From Vulcanimicrobium sp035943995 (GTDB taxonomy: Bacteria; Vulcanimicrobiota; Vulcanimicrobiia; Vulcanimicrobiales; Vulcanimicrobiaceae), in contig DASZBS010000114.1 in assembly GCA_035943995.1 (NCBI GenBank), forward strand, positions 62,001 through 126,000: a stretch of 64,000 bases of DNA. The letters run 5' to 3'. Shown one piece after another: positions 45,037 to 53,625 of the stretch. The notes below the pieces were generated by a model. That model was given only the letters and a program-made list of their open reading frames with translations, was not told the origin of the DNA and searched no databases. Position numbers and translations under genes: made by a program. Every line of letters starts with the position of its first letter. The stretch's first letter is position 1.

Positions 45037-46469
45037 CAGAAGCGGAAGTAGATGAACGGGTTGTACGTGCCCGCCGCGAGCTTCGCCGCGGACACGACGA
45101 AGATCAGCGCGAGCCCGGCCGGCACCGCCGCGGCGCCCAGCGCGATGCGCGACCACGGCCCCGGCTCGCGCAGCGCGGCCTCGACGCGGCGCGCGATGAA
45201 CGGCGTCGCGAGCACGCACCCGAGCGCGAACGCGATCAGCATCTCATGGTCCACCGCGCCCCAGAAACCGAGCACCGGCGACGGCGCCTGCACCACGAGC
45301 GCGCGCAGATAACCGAGCGCGTACGCGAACGAGTCGGCACGAAAGAACACCCACGCGAACATCACGACGGACAGAACGTACACGTGCCGCACCACGGGCG
45401 TCGCGGTGATGCGCCGCACCGCGCCGACGCGCTCGAGGATCAGAAACGTGCCGTGGATCAATCCCCACACCACGAACGTCCACTTCGCGCCGTGCCACAA
45501 CCCGACCAGAAAGAACACGACCAGCAGGTTGGCGTACACGCGCCACGGCGCGACGCGGTTGCCGCCCAGCGGGATGTAGAGGTAGTCGCGGAACCAGCGC
45601 GAGAGCGAGATGTGCCAGCGCCGCCAGAACTCTTGCATCGAGCGCGCGATGTACGGGAAATCGAAGTTCTCCAGGAACTCGAAGCCGAACATGCGCGCCA
45701 GGCCGATCGCCATGTCGGAGTAGCCGGAGAAGTCGAAGTAGATCTGCAGCGTGTACGCGGCGAGCGCGAACCACGCGAGCGGCCGCGACACGTCGCCGGG
45801 CGCGGTGGCGAACACGTGGTCGACGCACGCGCCCAGCGTGTTCGCAACGAGCACTTTCTTCCCGAGCCCGACGACGAACCGGCGCGCGCCGTACGCGAAC
45901 CCGTCCACGGTGACGACGCGCCGCGAGAGCTGCGCGGCGATGTCCTTGTAGCGAATGATCGGGCCGGCGATGAGCTGCGGGAAGAACATGAAGTACAGCA
46001 CGACCTCGAGCGGGTTGCGCCGCGCCTCCGAGGTGTGCCGGTAGACGTCGACCACGTACGAGATCGCGTGGAACGTGAAGAACGAGATGCCCAGCGGCAG
46101 GTAGACGTGCGCCATCACGCCGTTGCGTCCGACGTGGCCGCCGCTCACGAACGCGACGTTCTCGGCGAGGAATCCGGCGTATTTGAACCACACCAGCACG
46201 CCCAGATCGAACGCGATCGCGGCAGCCAGGACCAGCTTGCGCTCGCGCGTGCCGCCGCCCGGCAGCCGCGACAGCGCGAGCCCCAAGCCGTAGTTGACCA
46301 GCGCCTCGCCGATGACGAGCGCGACGAACCGCCCCTCGCCCCACGCGTAGAAGAACACGCTGGCGAGCACGAGCACGACGTTCTTGAGCCGCGCGCCCGG
46401 CGCGAGGAGATACAGCGCGAGCACGGCCGGAAGAAAGCCGAAGAGGAAGACTTCGCTGCTGAAGACCAT
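45036..46469 (-). CDS. MBOAT acyltransferase (AlgI-like)
   Basis: A 477-residue membrane-bound O-acyltransferase with about ten membrane segments. It begins MVFSSEVFLFGFLPAVLALY, has YFDFSGYSDMAIGLARMFGF and EFWRRWHISLSRWFRDYLYI, and carries the invariant catalytic His in VGLWHGAKWTFVVWG. These are diagnostic of the AlgI/DltB group. It is the first gene of the acetylation pair and is divergent from a small membrane protein gene, with only 8 nt between start codons. Confidence 0.93.
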   Translation of the reverse strand: MVFSSEVFLFGFLPAVLALYLLAPGARLKNVVLVLASVFFYAWGEGRFVALVIGEALVNYGLGLALSRLPGGGTRERKLVLAAAIAFDLGVLVWFKYAGFLAENVAFVSGGHVGRNGVMAHVYLPLGISFFTFHAISYVVDVYRHTSEARRNPLEVVLYFMFFPQLIAGPIIRYKDIAAQLSRRVVTVDGFAYGARRFVVGLGKKVLVANTLGACVDHVFATAPGDVSRPLAWFALAAYTLQIYFDFSGYSDMAIGLARMFGFEFLENFDFPYIARSMQEFWRRWHISLSRWFRDYLYIPLGGNRVAPWRVYANLLVVFFLVGLWHGAKWTFVVWGLIHGTFLILERVGAVRRITATPVVRHVYVLSVVMFAWVFFRADSFAYALGYLRALVVQAPSPVLGFWGAVDHEMLIAFALGCVLATPFIARRVEAALREPGPWSRIALGAAAVPAGLALIFVVSAAKLAAGTYNPFIYFRF

Positions 46470-46477
46470 CGTACGAC

Positions 46478-46888
46478 GTGGCGCCTTGGCCGCTCTCGAC
46501 CGCTTTCCCGCTCACGCTGCTCGCGAGCATCGCGCTCCTGCTGGCATTCGACTCCACCGCCGCGTGGCTCACGCGATCGAACCCGGCGCTGTACCGGCGC
46601 ATCTGGCCGGTGCAGTTCGCGCTCTACGTGGCGGTCGGTTTCGTGGCGATGCTCGCGCTGCTCGACCTGCGGCTGGTGGAGATCGTCGGCGCCGTGACCG
46701 GTTTCATCGAAGCGACGGTAGGTTGGGCGATCACGACGCGCATCGGCCCAGGCCGCGTGCCGAACACGAACGTCGTGAGCATCGCCATCGTCGTGCTGTC
46801 GATGACGGCGTTCGGGTTCGGATTCGCGATCGCGGGCGCGCTTGTGTTCAACGCGGTTGCCCCCATCCTGTTACGCACGCACGGCTGA
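46478..46888 (+). CDS. Small four-TM membrane protein, unknown
   Basis: A 136-residue protein with four hydrophobic helices (FPLTLLASIALLLAFDS, FALYVAVGFVAMLALLDL, VVSIAIVVLSMTAFGFGFAI and a final one). No motif is recognised. The GTG start at 46478 leaves only 8 nt to the divergent MBOAT start, so the promoters must overlap the opposing coding sequences. An independent small-RNA promoter lies 25 nt after its stop. Confidence 0.65.
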   Translation: MAPWPLSTAFPLTLLASIALLLAFDSTAAWLTRSNPALYRRIWPVQFALYVAVGFVAMLALLDLRLVEIVGAVTGFIEATVGWAITTRIGPGRVPNTNVVSIAIVVLSMTAFGFGFAIAGALVFNAVAPILLRTHG

Positions 46889-46913
46889 CGGACGCCGCGC
46901 ATCACGACGTCAC

Positions 46914-46943
46914 TTGACCTTCATCCGGATCGCGGGGTATTAT
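46914..46943 (+). promoter_or_regulatory. Sigma70-type promoter of the candidate small RNA
   Basis: TTGACC (46914-46919) and TATTAT (46938-46943) are separated by 18 bases, a near-consensus pair in an otherwise GC-rich intergenic stretch. Transcription would begin near 46950 and run directly into two hairpins, with no gene start in between. Confidence 0.65.
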
Positions 46944-46949
46944 CGAGGC

Positions 46950-47010
46950 CTGATCCCCCTGCTGCTTCGGTGACAGGGTTGCAAGGCCGCCATGTGGCGG
47001 CCTTGGTCTT
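46950..47010 (+). ncRNA. Candidate small RNA, about 60 nt, two hairpins
   Basis: From the promoter start the transcript would contain a hairpin with stem CCCTG 46957-46961 / CAGGG 46974-46978 capped by a C-UUCG-G tetraloop (46965-46970), then GGTTGC, then a perfect terminator stem AAGGCCGCC 46983-46991 / GGCGGCCTT 46996-47004 with loop ATGT and GGTCTTTTG. No open reading frame with a ribosome binding site fits. It does not match any known family I could recall. On the minus strand the last hairpin could also end the cupredoxin transcript. Confidence 0.5.
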
Positions 47011-47030
47011 TTGATCGTCGCGCGATCACG

Positions 47031-47414
47031 TCACTTGACGATGACGGTGCCCTTCATGTACGTGTGGTACGCGCAGAAGTACGTGTACGTGCCTTCTTTC
47101 GCGAAGGTGTGCTTCCACGTGTCCTTTTGACTCAGGTTGCCGCTGTCGAAGGAGTGGTCCGTCGCCGTTACCGTGTGCGGCGTCTCGTCGTCCTCGATGA
47201 AGCGCACCGTCGAACCGGGATGGATGGTCACCGTGTCCGGGACGTACGCGAAGTTCTTGATGTGGATGACCGAGACCGGCGAGGGCGCCGGGGCGGGCAC
47301 CGCGGTCGCGGTCGTTGCAGGCGCGGGCGTGGGCGGGTCGGGGTACTGGGCGAGGGCGATACCGCCGCCGCCGAGCGCCAGGGCCACGGCGAATGAGAGG
47401 ACGAGTCTGCGCAT
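47031..47414 (-). CDS. Secreted cupredoxin (plastocyanin/amicyanin-like)
   Basis: A 127-residue exported copper protein. ATG 47414 follows AGGAGAAGC and starts a signal peptide (RLVLSFAVALALGGGGIALA); a Pro/Ala/Thr linker (PPTPAPATTATAVPAPAPSP) leads to the cupredoxin fold. Copper ligands are the His in DETPHTVTA and the C-terminal Cys, His and Met in YFCAYHTYMKG, the amicyanin/plastocyanin type 1 set with short C-x2-H-x2-M spacing. It probably carries electrons at the cell surface. It is convergent with the small RNA and divergent from the 2-oxoglutarate dehydrogenase fusion. Confidence 0.85.
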   Translation of the reverse strand: MRRLVLSFAVALALGGGGIALAQYPDPPTPAPATTATAVPAPAPSPVSVIHIKNFAYVPDTVTIHPGSTVRFIEDDETPHTVTATDHSFDSGNLSQKDTWKHTFAKEGTYTYFCAYHTYMKGTVIVK

Positions 47415-47578
47415 GCTTCTCCTAACGGACGGGATGCGGTCGCGGTTCGGCGATTCTGCGCCTGACCTGTAATAAATGCGTGAATCCGGCGGTGCCCCCG
47501 GTGCGGTCATGGCGGGGCCTGGGTTGCTGCCCTGTCGGTCGCAGACCGGGAGCGCTCGGGGTGGTACGATAGAGGTCA

Positions 47579-50500
47579 ATGGCTTCGCAAACGCTGGTGA
47601 ACGTCACCCTGCCCGAGATGGGCGAGTCGGTCAGTGAAGGCTCGATCGTCGAGTGGCGCAAGAAGATCGGTGACTGGGTCGACGAGGGCGACACGCTGGT
47701 CGACGTGACCACCGACAAGGTGGACGTGGAAGTCCCCTCCACGGCCAGCGGAGTGGTGACGGCCCGTCACGGCGACGAGGGCGCGACGATCGCGGTGGGC
47801 GCGGTCCTGGTGGAAATCGACACGACCGCCGCCAAGCCCGAAGGCGCCGCCGCCGCATCGTCCGCGGCCAAGCCGCCCGCGCCCAGCGATAATGTCACCC
47901 TGAGCCTGTCGAAGGGTGCGCCACAAGACCCGACCTTGGTCACCCCGGCGAGCTACGGCGCCCCGGGCTCCGGCGCACCCCCGGCCGAGCGCCACGGCGG
48001 CAACGGCAAACCGGGCGGCGTCCTATCGCACCACGCCCGCCGGCTGGTCGACCGCCTGCACATCGACGCCTCGAAGCTCACCGGCACCGGCCCGGACGGC
48101 CTGATCCTGCGCGACGACGTCGAAGCCGCAGTCGCCTCCGGCAAGATCGCGTTCTCCGGGGGCCTGGGCTCGGCGTCCGCGGCGCCCACCGTCAACTACC
48201 CGCCGGCCCCGGCGGAAGCGAAGGTCACCGACCTCAAGGGCTCCGTCGCGACGCTCGCGTCGTACATGGAGCAGTCGCTGTCGATCCCGGTGGCGACGTC
48301 GTTCCGCACGCTGCACGTCGGCACGCTCGAACAGCGCCGCGCCGAGCTGAACGCCGCGCTCAAACAAGCCGGCCGCACCGAAAAGATCTCGTTCACCCAC
48401 GTCATCGCGTACGCACTGGCCCGCGCGGCGCGCGAGCTCCCGGCGATCACGGCATCGTTCCGCCGCGTGGACGGCAAGCCGCAGAAAATCGAAGCCGGCG
48501 TGAACCTCGGCCTCGCCGTGGACGCACAGAAAAAAGACGGTTCGCGTTTCCTGGTCGTGCCAGTGCTGAAGAACGCCGCCGCGCTCGACTTCGCGCAATT
48601 CCGCGCAGCGTACGAAGACCTCGTCGCAAAGGCGCGCGACAACAAGCTGACGGTAGAAGAACAAACCGGCGCGACGTTCACGCTGACGAACCCCGGCGGC
48701 ATCGGCACCGTCGCATCGGTGCCGCGCCTGATGGTGGGCCAAGGCGCGATCATCGCCGCGGGCGCGATCGCGTACCCGCCGGGCTTCGCGCACGCATCGC
48801 GCACGACGCTCGAACAGATCGGCGTCGAGAAAGTCATGACGCTGACCTCGACGTACGACCACCGCGTCATCCAAGGCGCGCAGTCGGGCGAATATCTCAA
48901 GCGCGTCGACGAGCTGCTCGCCGGCGCCGACGAGTTCTACGAGACGGTGTTCGCGCAGCTCGGCGTGAGCGCGAGCGTCCGCGCCGCGGCGCCGACGAGC
49001 GCGAACGGCGCCCCGCCGCCGCTGCGCGATCAGCGCGAAGCGCCGGAAGCGGTGACCGCCGACATCCCGGGCATGCCGTCCGAGGAGATGCTGCGCGCGA
49101 TCGCGGCCGGGATGGCGATCGTGTCGGCGTACCGCCGCCACGGCCACCTCGGCGCGACGCTCGACCCGCTGGGCACCGAGCCGCCCAACGATCCGTCGCT
49201 CGACCCCGCGACGTACAACCTCACGCCGGCGATGATGAACGCGATCCCCGCGTCGGTGCTCAACGTGAAGGTGCCGGGCAAGACGCTCGCCGACGTGCTG
49301 CCGCGCTTGCGCGAGACGTACAGCTCGACGATCGCGTACGAGATCGAGCACATCTCCAACACGGCGAAGCGCGAATGGCTGCGCGACTACATCGAGCGCG
49401 GCCAGCACCGCCGCGCGCTCACGCCGCAGCGCCGCGTGCAGGTGCTCCAGCGTCTGACCAAGGTCGAGACGATGGAGCGCTATTTCCGCAAGCAGTTCAT
49501 GTCGCAGAAAACGTTCTCGATCGAAGGCCTCGACGTGATGGTGCCGATGCTCGAGGAGACGATCTCGCTGCTGGCGGAGGACGGCACGAAGACCGTCGTG
49601 CTGGGCATGGCGCACCGCGGCCGCCTCTCGACGATCGCGCACGTGGTGAACCGCCCGTACGAAGAATTGTTGGCGGAGTTCGAATCGGCCGCGCTGCGCG
49701 AAACGGCGCCGACCGAAGGCGACGCCGACGCGACGGGCGACGTGAAGTACCACCACGGCGCGACGGGCGAGTACGTCACGACGGCCGGCACCAAAGTGAA
49801 GGTGGAGCTCGCGAGCAACCCGTCGCATCTGGAAGCGGTGGACGGCGTCGTGGAAGGCATGACGCGCTGCCTGCAAACCGATCACAGCGTAAACCCGCCG
49901 ACGCTCAACTGCGAAGTCGCGGCGCCGATCCTGATCCACGGCGACGCGGCGTTCGCGGCGCAAGGGATCGTCGCGGAGGTGCTCAACCTTCAGGCGCTCG
50001 CGGGCTACTCGACCGGCGGCACGATCCACATCATCTCGAACAACCAAGTCGGCTTCACGACGGACCCGAGCGAAGGCCGCTCGACGCGCTATGCGAGCGA
50101 TCTGGCGAAGGGGTATGATCTGCCGATCGTCCATGTGAATTCGGACGACGTTGACGCGTCGATCGCCGCGGTGCATTTGGCGATCGACTACCGGCGCAAG
50201 TTCGGCCGCGACGTGGTGGTCGACCTGATCGGCTACCGCCGCTTCGGCCACAACGAGCAGGACGAGCCGGCGTACACGCAGCCGCGCCAAACGGAATTGA
50301 TCAAACTGCACCCGACGGTGCGCGAGCTGTACGCCGGCCAGCTGGTGGCGCAGGGCGTGCTCACCAACGAACAGATCAAGGAGATGCAGGACACCGCGAC
50401 CGCGCGGATGACGGAGTCGCACAAGCTCGTAAAGAGCGGCGAGTACAAGAGCAAGCTGATCCACGCCGCGCCGAAGACGGGCACGAACGAAGGCCCGATC

Positions 50501-51682
50501 GACACGAAGGTCGACAAGGAGCGGCTGTTGCGCTGGGCGGACGACGCTGTTCGGGTGCCGGACGGCTTCACGCCGAACAAGAAGCTGCTGGCGCAATTCG
50601 CGAAGCGGACTGCTGCGCTGCGGGAGAGCGGCGAGGTCGATTGGGGGTTGGCGGAGGCGCTGGCGTTTGCATCATTGCTGAGCGAAGGGACGCCGATCCG
50701 GCTCAGCGGGCAGGATACGGAGCGTGGGACGTTCTCGCACCGACATGCGGTGCTGCACGACGCGCGCACGAATGCAAAGCACGTGCCGCTGCAGCATCTG
50801 AAAGACGCAAAGGCGTCGTTCGAGATCTATAACTCGCCGTTGAGCGAGTACGCGTGCCTGGGATTTGAGTACGGGTATGGCTTCGAGATCTCCAATGCCC
50901 TCGTGCTATGGGAAGCGCAGTTCGGCGACTTCAACAACGGCGCGCAGATCATCATCGACCAGTTCATCGCGGCTGGCGCGGCGAAGTGGGGACAGCAGAC
51001 GCGCTTGACGTTGCTGCTGCCGCACGGGTACGAAGGCGCTGGCCCCGAGCATTCGAGCGCGCGTCTGGAGCGGTTCTTGCAGTTGTCCGCTGAAGGAAAC
51101 ATCCGCGTGGCGAACTGCTCGACCGCGGCGCAGTACTTCCATCTGCTGCGAGCGCAGGCAAAGGCGGCGCAGGCGTATCCTCTTGTGGTAATGACGCCGA
51201 AGTCGCTACTGCGGAACCGGGCGGCGTACGGGACGATCGGCGAGTTAGCGGGCGGGGAGTTTCACGAGGTCATCGACGACTTGCGCTATAGGGGTGACGG
51301 TGCAGACAAGTCAAACGTGACGCGCGTGCTGCTGACGAGCGGTCATGTATATTACGACCTCACAGCGAGCCCCCTGTACGAGAAAGCAGGGACGACGGCG
51401 ATTGTGCGCGTCGAACTGCTAAGCCCGTTGCCGACGGCGGCGATTCTGCGTACGCTGTCGAGCTACCCCAATGCGCATCAAGTTGTCTGGGTCCAAGAAG
51501 AGCCAAAGAACATGGGCGCCCGCGCGCACGTCCGTCGGCGTCTGGTCGAGCGTTTGCCGAACGGATTGCTGGATATCGACTACGTCGGTCGGCCTTATCG
51601 AGCGAGTCCGTCAGAAGGGTATCCTGGGGCTCACGCGGTGGAGCAGGAGCGCATCGTGCGCGAGGCCCTTTCCCAAGGCTGA
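47579..51682 (+). CDS. kgd: Lipoyl-E2-E1 fusion 2-oxoglutarate dehydrogenase (Kgd-like)
   Basis: A 1367-residue fusion. Residues 1-82 are a lipoyl domain with the modified Lys in VTTDKVDVEV. After a linker, residues about 140-185 form a peripheral-subunit-binding domain (SHHARRLVDRLHIDASKL). Residues about 220-455 are the E2 acyltransferase (FTLTNPGGIGTVASVPRLM, TYDHRVIQGAQ), and about 490-1367 the thiamine-diphosphate E1 (GMAHRGRLSTIAHVVNRPYE, HGDAAFAAQGIVAEV, IGYRRFGHNEQDEP). It would convert 2-oxoglutarate to succinyl-CoA with an E3 encoded elsewhere. Mycobacterial Kgd lacks the lipoyl and binding domains, so this is a more complete chain. A dispersed repeat sits in the linker. Codon style becomes less C-ending from about 50.6 kb onward. 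Confidence 0.93.
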   Translation: MASQTLVNVTLPEMGESVSEGSIVEWRKKIGDWVDEGDTLVDVTTDKVDVEVPSTASGVVTARHGDEGATIAVGAVLVEIDTTAAKPEGAAAASSAAKPPAPSDNVTLSLSKGAPQDPTLVTPASYGAPGSGAPPAERHGGNGKPGGVLSHHARRLVDRLHIDASKLTGTGPDGLILRDDVEAAVASGKIAFSGGLGSASAAPTVNYPPAPAEAKVTDLKGSVATLASYMEQSLSIPVATSFRTLHVGTLEQRRAELNAALKQAGRTEKISFTHVIAYALARAARELPAITASFRRVDGKPQKIEAGVNLGLAVDAQKKDGSRFLVVPVLKNAAALDFAQFRAAYEDLVAKARDNKLTVEEQTGATFTLTNPGGIGTVASVPRLMVGQGAIIAAGAIAYPPGFAHASRTTLEQIGVEKVMTLTSTYDHRVIQGAQSGEYLKRVDELLAGADEFYETVFAQLGVSASVRAAAPTSANGAPPPLRDQREAPEAVTADIPGMPSEEMLRAIAAGMAIVSAYRRHGHLGATLDPLGTEPPNDPSLDPATYNLTPAMMNAIPASVLNVKVPGKTLADVLPRLRETYSSTIAYEIEHISNTAKREWLRDYIERGQHRRALTPQRRVQVLQRLTKVETMERYFRKQFMSQKTFSIEGLDVMVPMLEETISLLAEDGTKTVVLGMAHRGRLSTIAHVVNRPYEELLAEFESAALRETAPTEGDADATGDVKYHHGATGEYVTTAGTKVKVELASNPSHLEAVDGVVEGMTRCLQTDHSVNPPTLNCEVAAPILIHGDAAFAAQGIVAEVLNLQALAGYSTGGTIHIISNNQVGFTTDPSEGRSTRYASDLAKGYDLPIVHVNSDDVDASIAAVHLAIDYRRKFGRDVVVDLIGYRRFGHNEQDEPAYTQPRQTELIKLHPTVRELYAGQLVAQGVLTNEQIKEMQDTATARMTESHKLVKSGEYKSKLIHAAPKTGTNEGPIDTKVDKERLLRWADDAVRVPDGFTPNKKLLAQFAKRTAALRESGEVDWGLAEALAFASLLSEGTPIRLSGQDTERGTFSHRHAVLHDARTNAKHVPLQHLKDAKASFEIYNSPLSEYACLGFEYGYGFEISNALVLWEAQFGDFNNGAQIIIDQFIAAGAAKWGQQTRLTLLLPHGYEGAGPEHSSARLERFLQLSAEGNIRVANCSTAAQYFHLLRAQAKAAQAYPLVVMTPKSLLRNRAAYGTIGELAGGEFHEVIDDLRYRGDGADKSNVTRVLLTSGHVYYDLTASPLYEKAGTTAIVRVELLSPLPTAAILRTLSSYPNAHQVVWVQEEPKNMGARAHVRRRLVERLPNGLLDIDYVGRPYRASPSEGYPGAHAVEQERIVREALSQG
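47892..47924. repeat. Dispersed 33-bp repeat, copy 2 (inside coding sequence)
   Basis: One base differs from the copy at 39111-39143 (CCTGTCG versus CTTGTCG). It is read in frame as VTLSLSKGA within the flexible linker between the lipoyl and subunit-binding domains of the dehydrogenase fusion, where an insertion would be tolerated. Confidence 0.85.
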
Positions 51683-51877
51683 GGCCTGCTGAGGCTCGTG
51701 GTCGTCGTGCCTTGCCAACGGCTACGAGATCGCGGTCAGAGGCACCGGCAAGTCAGTTCAGGGAGGATGTTCTGATCTGGTGGCTGGCGTCGCGGACGAC
51801 GCCTTAGGCGGTGAGGGCAGGTTAAAAAGTGAGCGTTATATAAGTACGGCAAAACCCTCCGGGAGAGGTGCGTCTTC

Positions 51878-52513
51878 GTGATCGTACGTGGATTAGAAGT
51901 GGAAGACGGTAATGGGCATCGCGAATTAAAAGGCGAAGCTGAATTGCTGGACCTTCAATGGCGGCAGTTCAAGCACGATGAGCGATACCACCGCGACATC
52001 CTATCATTGAGTGTTGCCGATAGAATTCGGCACATGACGCTGCACTTCTCGAAATACGCCGGTCTCCTCACTGACGTTTGCGGCGCCGACGACCCAATTG
52101 TTGAGCGCATCATCGTGGACTGCTTTATTATCGTATTGGCGTCAGCTAATACTTTGAACGCCAACTTGCAAAGAATATTATGCATAGACGGTTTGTCGCT
52201 TAACGAATTCGGCAGACAAAGCGCATTAGCAATGGAACGTCCAGCGGCGGATCATGGGGTTTTTTGGTTCCTCAATCAACTTGTGCGACACACTGGTCGA
52301 ATGGCGAAGGCATGCGAATCTCTCGACCACCTTGAGAATGTCGCATTTCGTGAAATGCTAGTAATCAACGTCACGCAGATAAGTCGTATTGTTATTGCCG
52401 AAGCGGTATCGCGCGGTCACGACTTGGAGCAGCTTATGCTGGATCGACTCGACCAGGTAGAACGGAAGAATCTTTTTTGGGACAAATTTGTAGCGGAAGA
52501 CCACTCTCGCTAA
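51878..52513 (+). CDS. All-helical protein of the accessory island (possible MazG-like)
   Basis: A 211-residue, predicted all-alpha protein. GTG 51878 follows GGGAGAGG. The stretch SLSVADRIRHMTLHFSKYAGL followed by ERIIVDCFIIVLASANTLN loosely recalls the helical bundle and acidic positions of all-alpha nucleotide pyrophosphohydrolases (MazG-like), but the full E-x2-E motif set is not visible, so this is a weak guess. Its stop is directly followed by the ATG of the Dcd-fold gene (no spacer), so the two are co-translated. Base composition is much less GC-rich than the preceding 51 kb. An AT-rich TATATA at 51838-51843 may be its -10. Confidence 0.65.
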   Translation: MIVRGLEVEDGNGHRELKGEAELLDLQWRQFKHDERYHRDILSLSVADRIRHMTLHFSKYAGLLTDVCGADDPIVERIIVDCFIIVLASANTLNANLQRILCIDGLSLNEFGRQSALAMERPAADHGVFWFLNQLVRHTGRMAKACESLDHLENVAFREMLVINVTQISRIVIAEAVSRGHDLEQLMLDRLDQVERKNLFWDKFVAEDHSR

Positions 52514-53170
52514 ATGGCCTTCTGGAGTTCGGAAAAACTCGAAATAAATTTAAAGTACCTTATTACGCCATTTGACGTGCACGCAATCGACGCTGCAGCA
52601 TATACACTTCACATAGGAAACGAAGCCTATGTCTCGCCGGCTGAAAAAGCACCGGGATCTCGTACGCAGACTGTAAAAAGACTCGACGAGGAAGAGGCGT
52701 TCGTAATTCCGCCAGGACAGTTCGCATTTTTATTGACCGAGGAGCGAGTTAAGGTTCCGCACGATGCGATAGCGCTCATATCGATAAAGGCCTCGATCAA
52801 ATTTCGCGGACTCGTAAATGTATCAGGCTTTCACGTCGATCCCGGGTACGACGGGCCGCTAATCTTCTCTGTATTTAATGCTGGCCCATCGACCATCCAT
52901 TTACGTCGCGGCCAACCCTGCTTTTTAATCTGGTACGCTGATCTCGACCGATACTCGGACAAAGTTAGGACAGCGCCTCCAAAAACGCAGATCGACCAGA
53001 CCATGCTACTAGCTGGCGAGGTTCCTTCGTATGAGACGTTAAATCAACGTTTGCGTGCCGTTGAAGAGCAGCAAAAATTCTACCAAGCAGTGGCGGGCTT
53101 TGTGATCAGCGTAGCGTTATTGTTACTCGGCTTAGCGTTGAAGAGCTCGCATATCAAGTTACCATGGTGA
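52514..53170 (+). CDS. dUTPase/dCTP-deaminase-fold protein with C-terminal membrane anchor, catalytic Glu lost
   Basis: A 218-residue protein. Residues about 10-150 follow the trimeric dUTPase/Dcd fold: FVIPPGQFAFLLTEERVKVP, ALISIKASIKFRGLVNVSGF, HVDPGYDGPLIFSVFNAG and IHLRRGQPCFLIWY. Aligned with E. coli dCTP deaminase, the catalytic Glu of VLEFYN is Ser119 here and the RSS loop is KAS, so deamination is unlikely; nucleotide binding may remain. Residues about 186-208 (AVAGFVISVALLLLGLAL) form a membrane helix after a helical linker. Dcd-fold proteins act in anti-phage defence by depleting nucleotides; an inactive anchored form would more likely be a sensor or scaffold. Confidence 0.72.
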   Translation: MAFWSSEKLEINLKYLITPFDVHAIDAAAYTLHIGNEAYVSPAEKAPGSRTQTVKRLDEEEAFVIPPGQFAFLLTEERVKVPHDAIALISIKASIKFRGLVNVSGFHVDPGYDGPLIFSVFNAGPSTIHLRRGQPCFLIWYADLDRYSDKVRTAPPKTQIDQTMLLAGEVPSYETLNQRLRAVEEQQKFYQAVAGFVISVALLLLGLALKSSHIKLPW

Positions 53171-53209
53171 GCCAACGGGAGGCACCTCTGAGAAGCGCGA
53201 AGCAGCACC

Positions 53210-53551
53210 GTGGCGCTTGATTATGGAATTGTAACGGCAGCGCTGCTGGCCGCTATGACGAGCGTACTCCATCCAGAGTCAATAGATCGAACGCGAGTGT
53301 GGGCGTTGATTCTGAGTTTGATTACGGCGATATTGGTGTTCAAGTTTGCAGCTAATTCACACCACCCATTTGCGGAGCTACCCGTGATGGGGCTCGCGGC
53401 CGCGTTTTTAGTTCGCGCGCTAATCGTATTTATAATGCGCTCTCGGTTCGAACCACCCGGCGTGCGATGGGTGCTAGTGACCGATCAATTTCGAACGCTC
53501 GCTTATCTATTTGTTTGCTATGAGGGCGCGCTGCTTATCTCTAGGATCTGA
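53210..53551 (+). CDS. Small membrane protein of the accessory island
   Basis: A 113-residue protein with three or four hydrophobic helices (ALILSLITAILVFKFAA, VMGLAAAFLVRALIVFIM, AYLFVCYEGALLI). GTG 53210 lies 39 nt after the Dcd-fold gene and on the same strand. No family is recognised. It might be the membrane partner of the anchored Dcd-fold protein; this rests on adjacency only. Confidence 0.6.
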   Translation: MALDYGIVTAALLAAMTSVLHPESIDRTRVWALILSLITAILVFKFAANSHHPFAELPVMGLAAAFLVRALIVFIMRSRFEPPGVRWVLVTDQFRTLAYLFVCYEGALLISRI

Positions 53552-53625
53552 CATCAGCCGAGCGATTCCCAGCGCACAAGGGCCGGCAATCTCTCGCAAG
53601 CTCATCGATGTCTACAAGGAAAATT

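Noticed and set aside
48023..50596. Long minus-strand frame opposite the 2-oxoglutarate dehydrogenase fusion
   Set aside because: The translation is Arg/Val/His-rich low-complexity sequence without motifs, and the plus strand holds an unmistakable enzyme.
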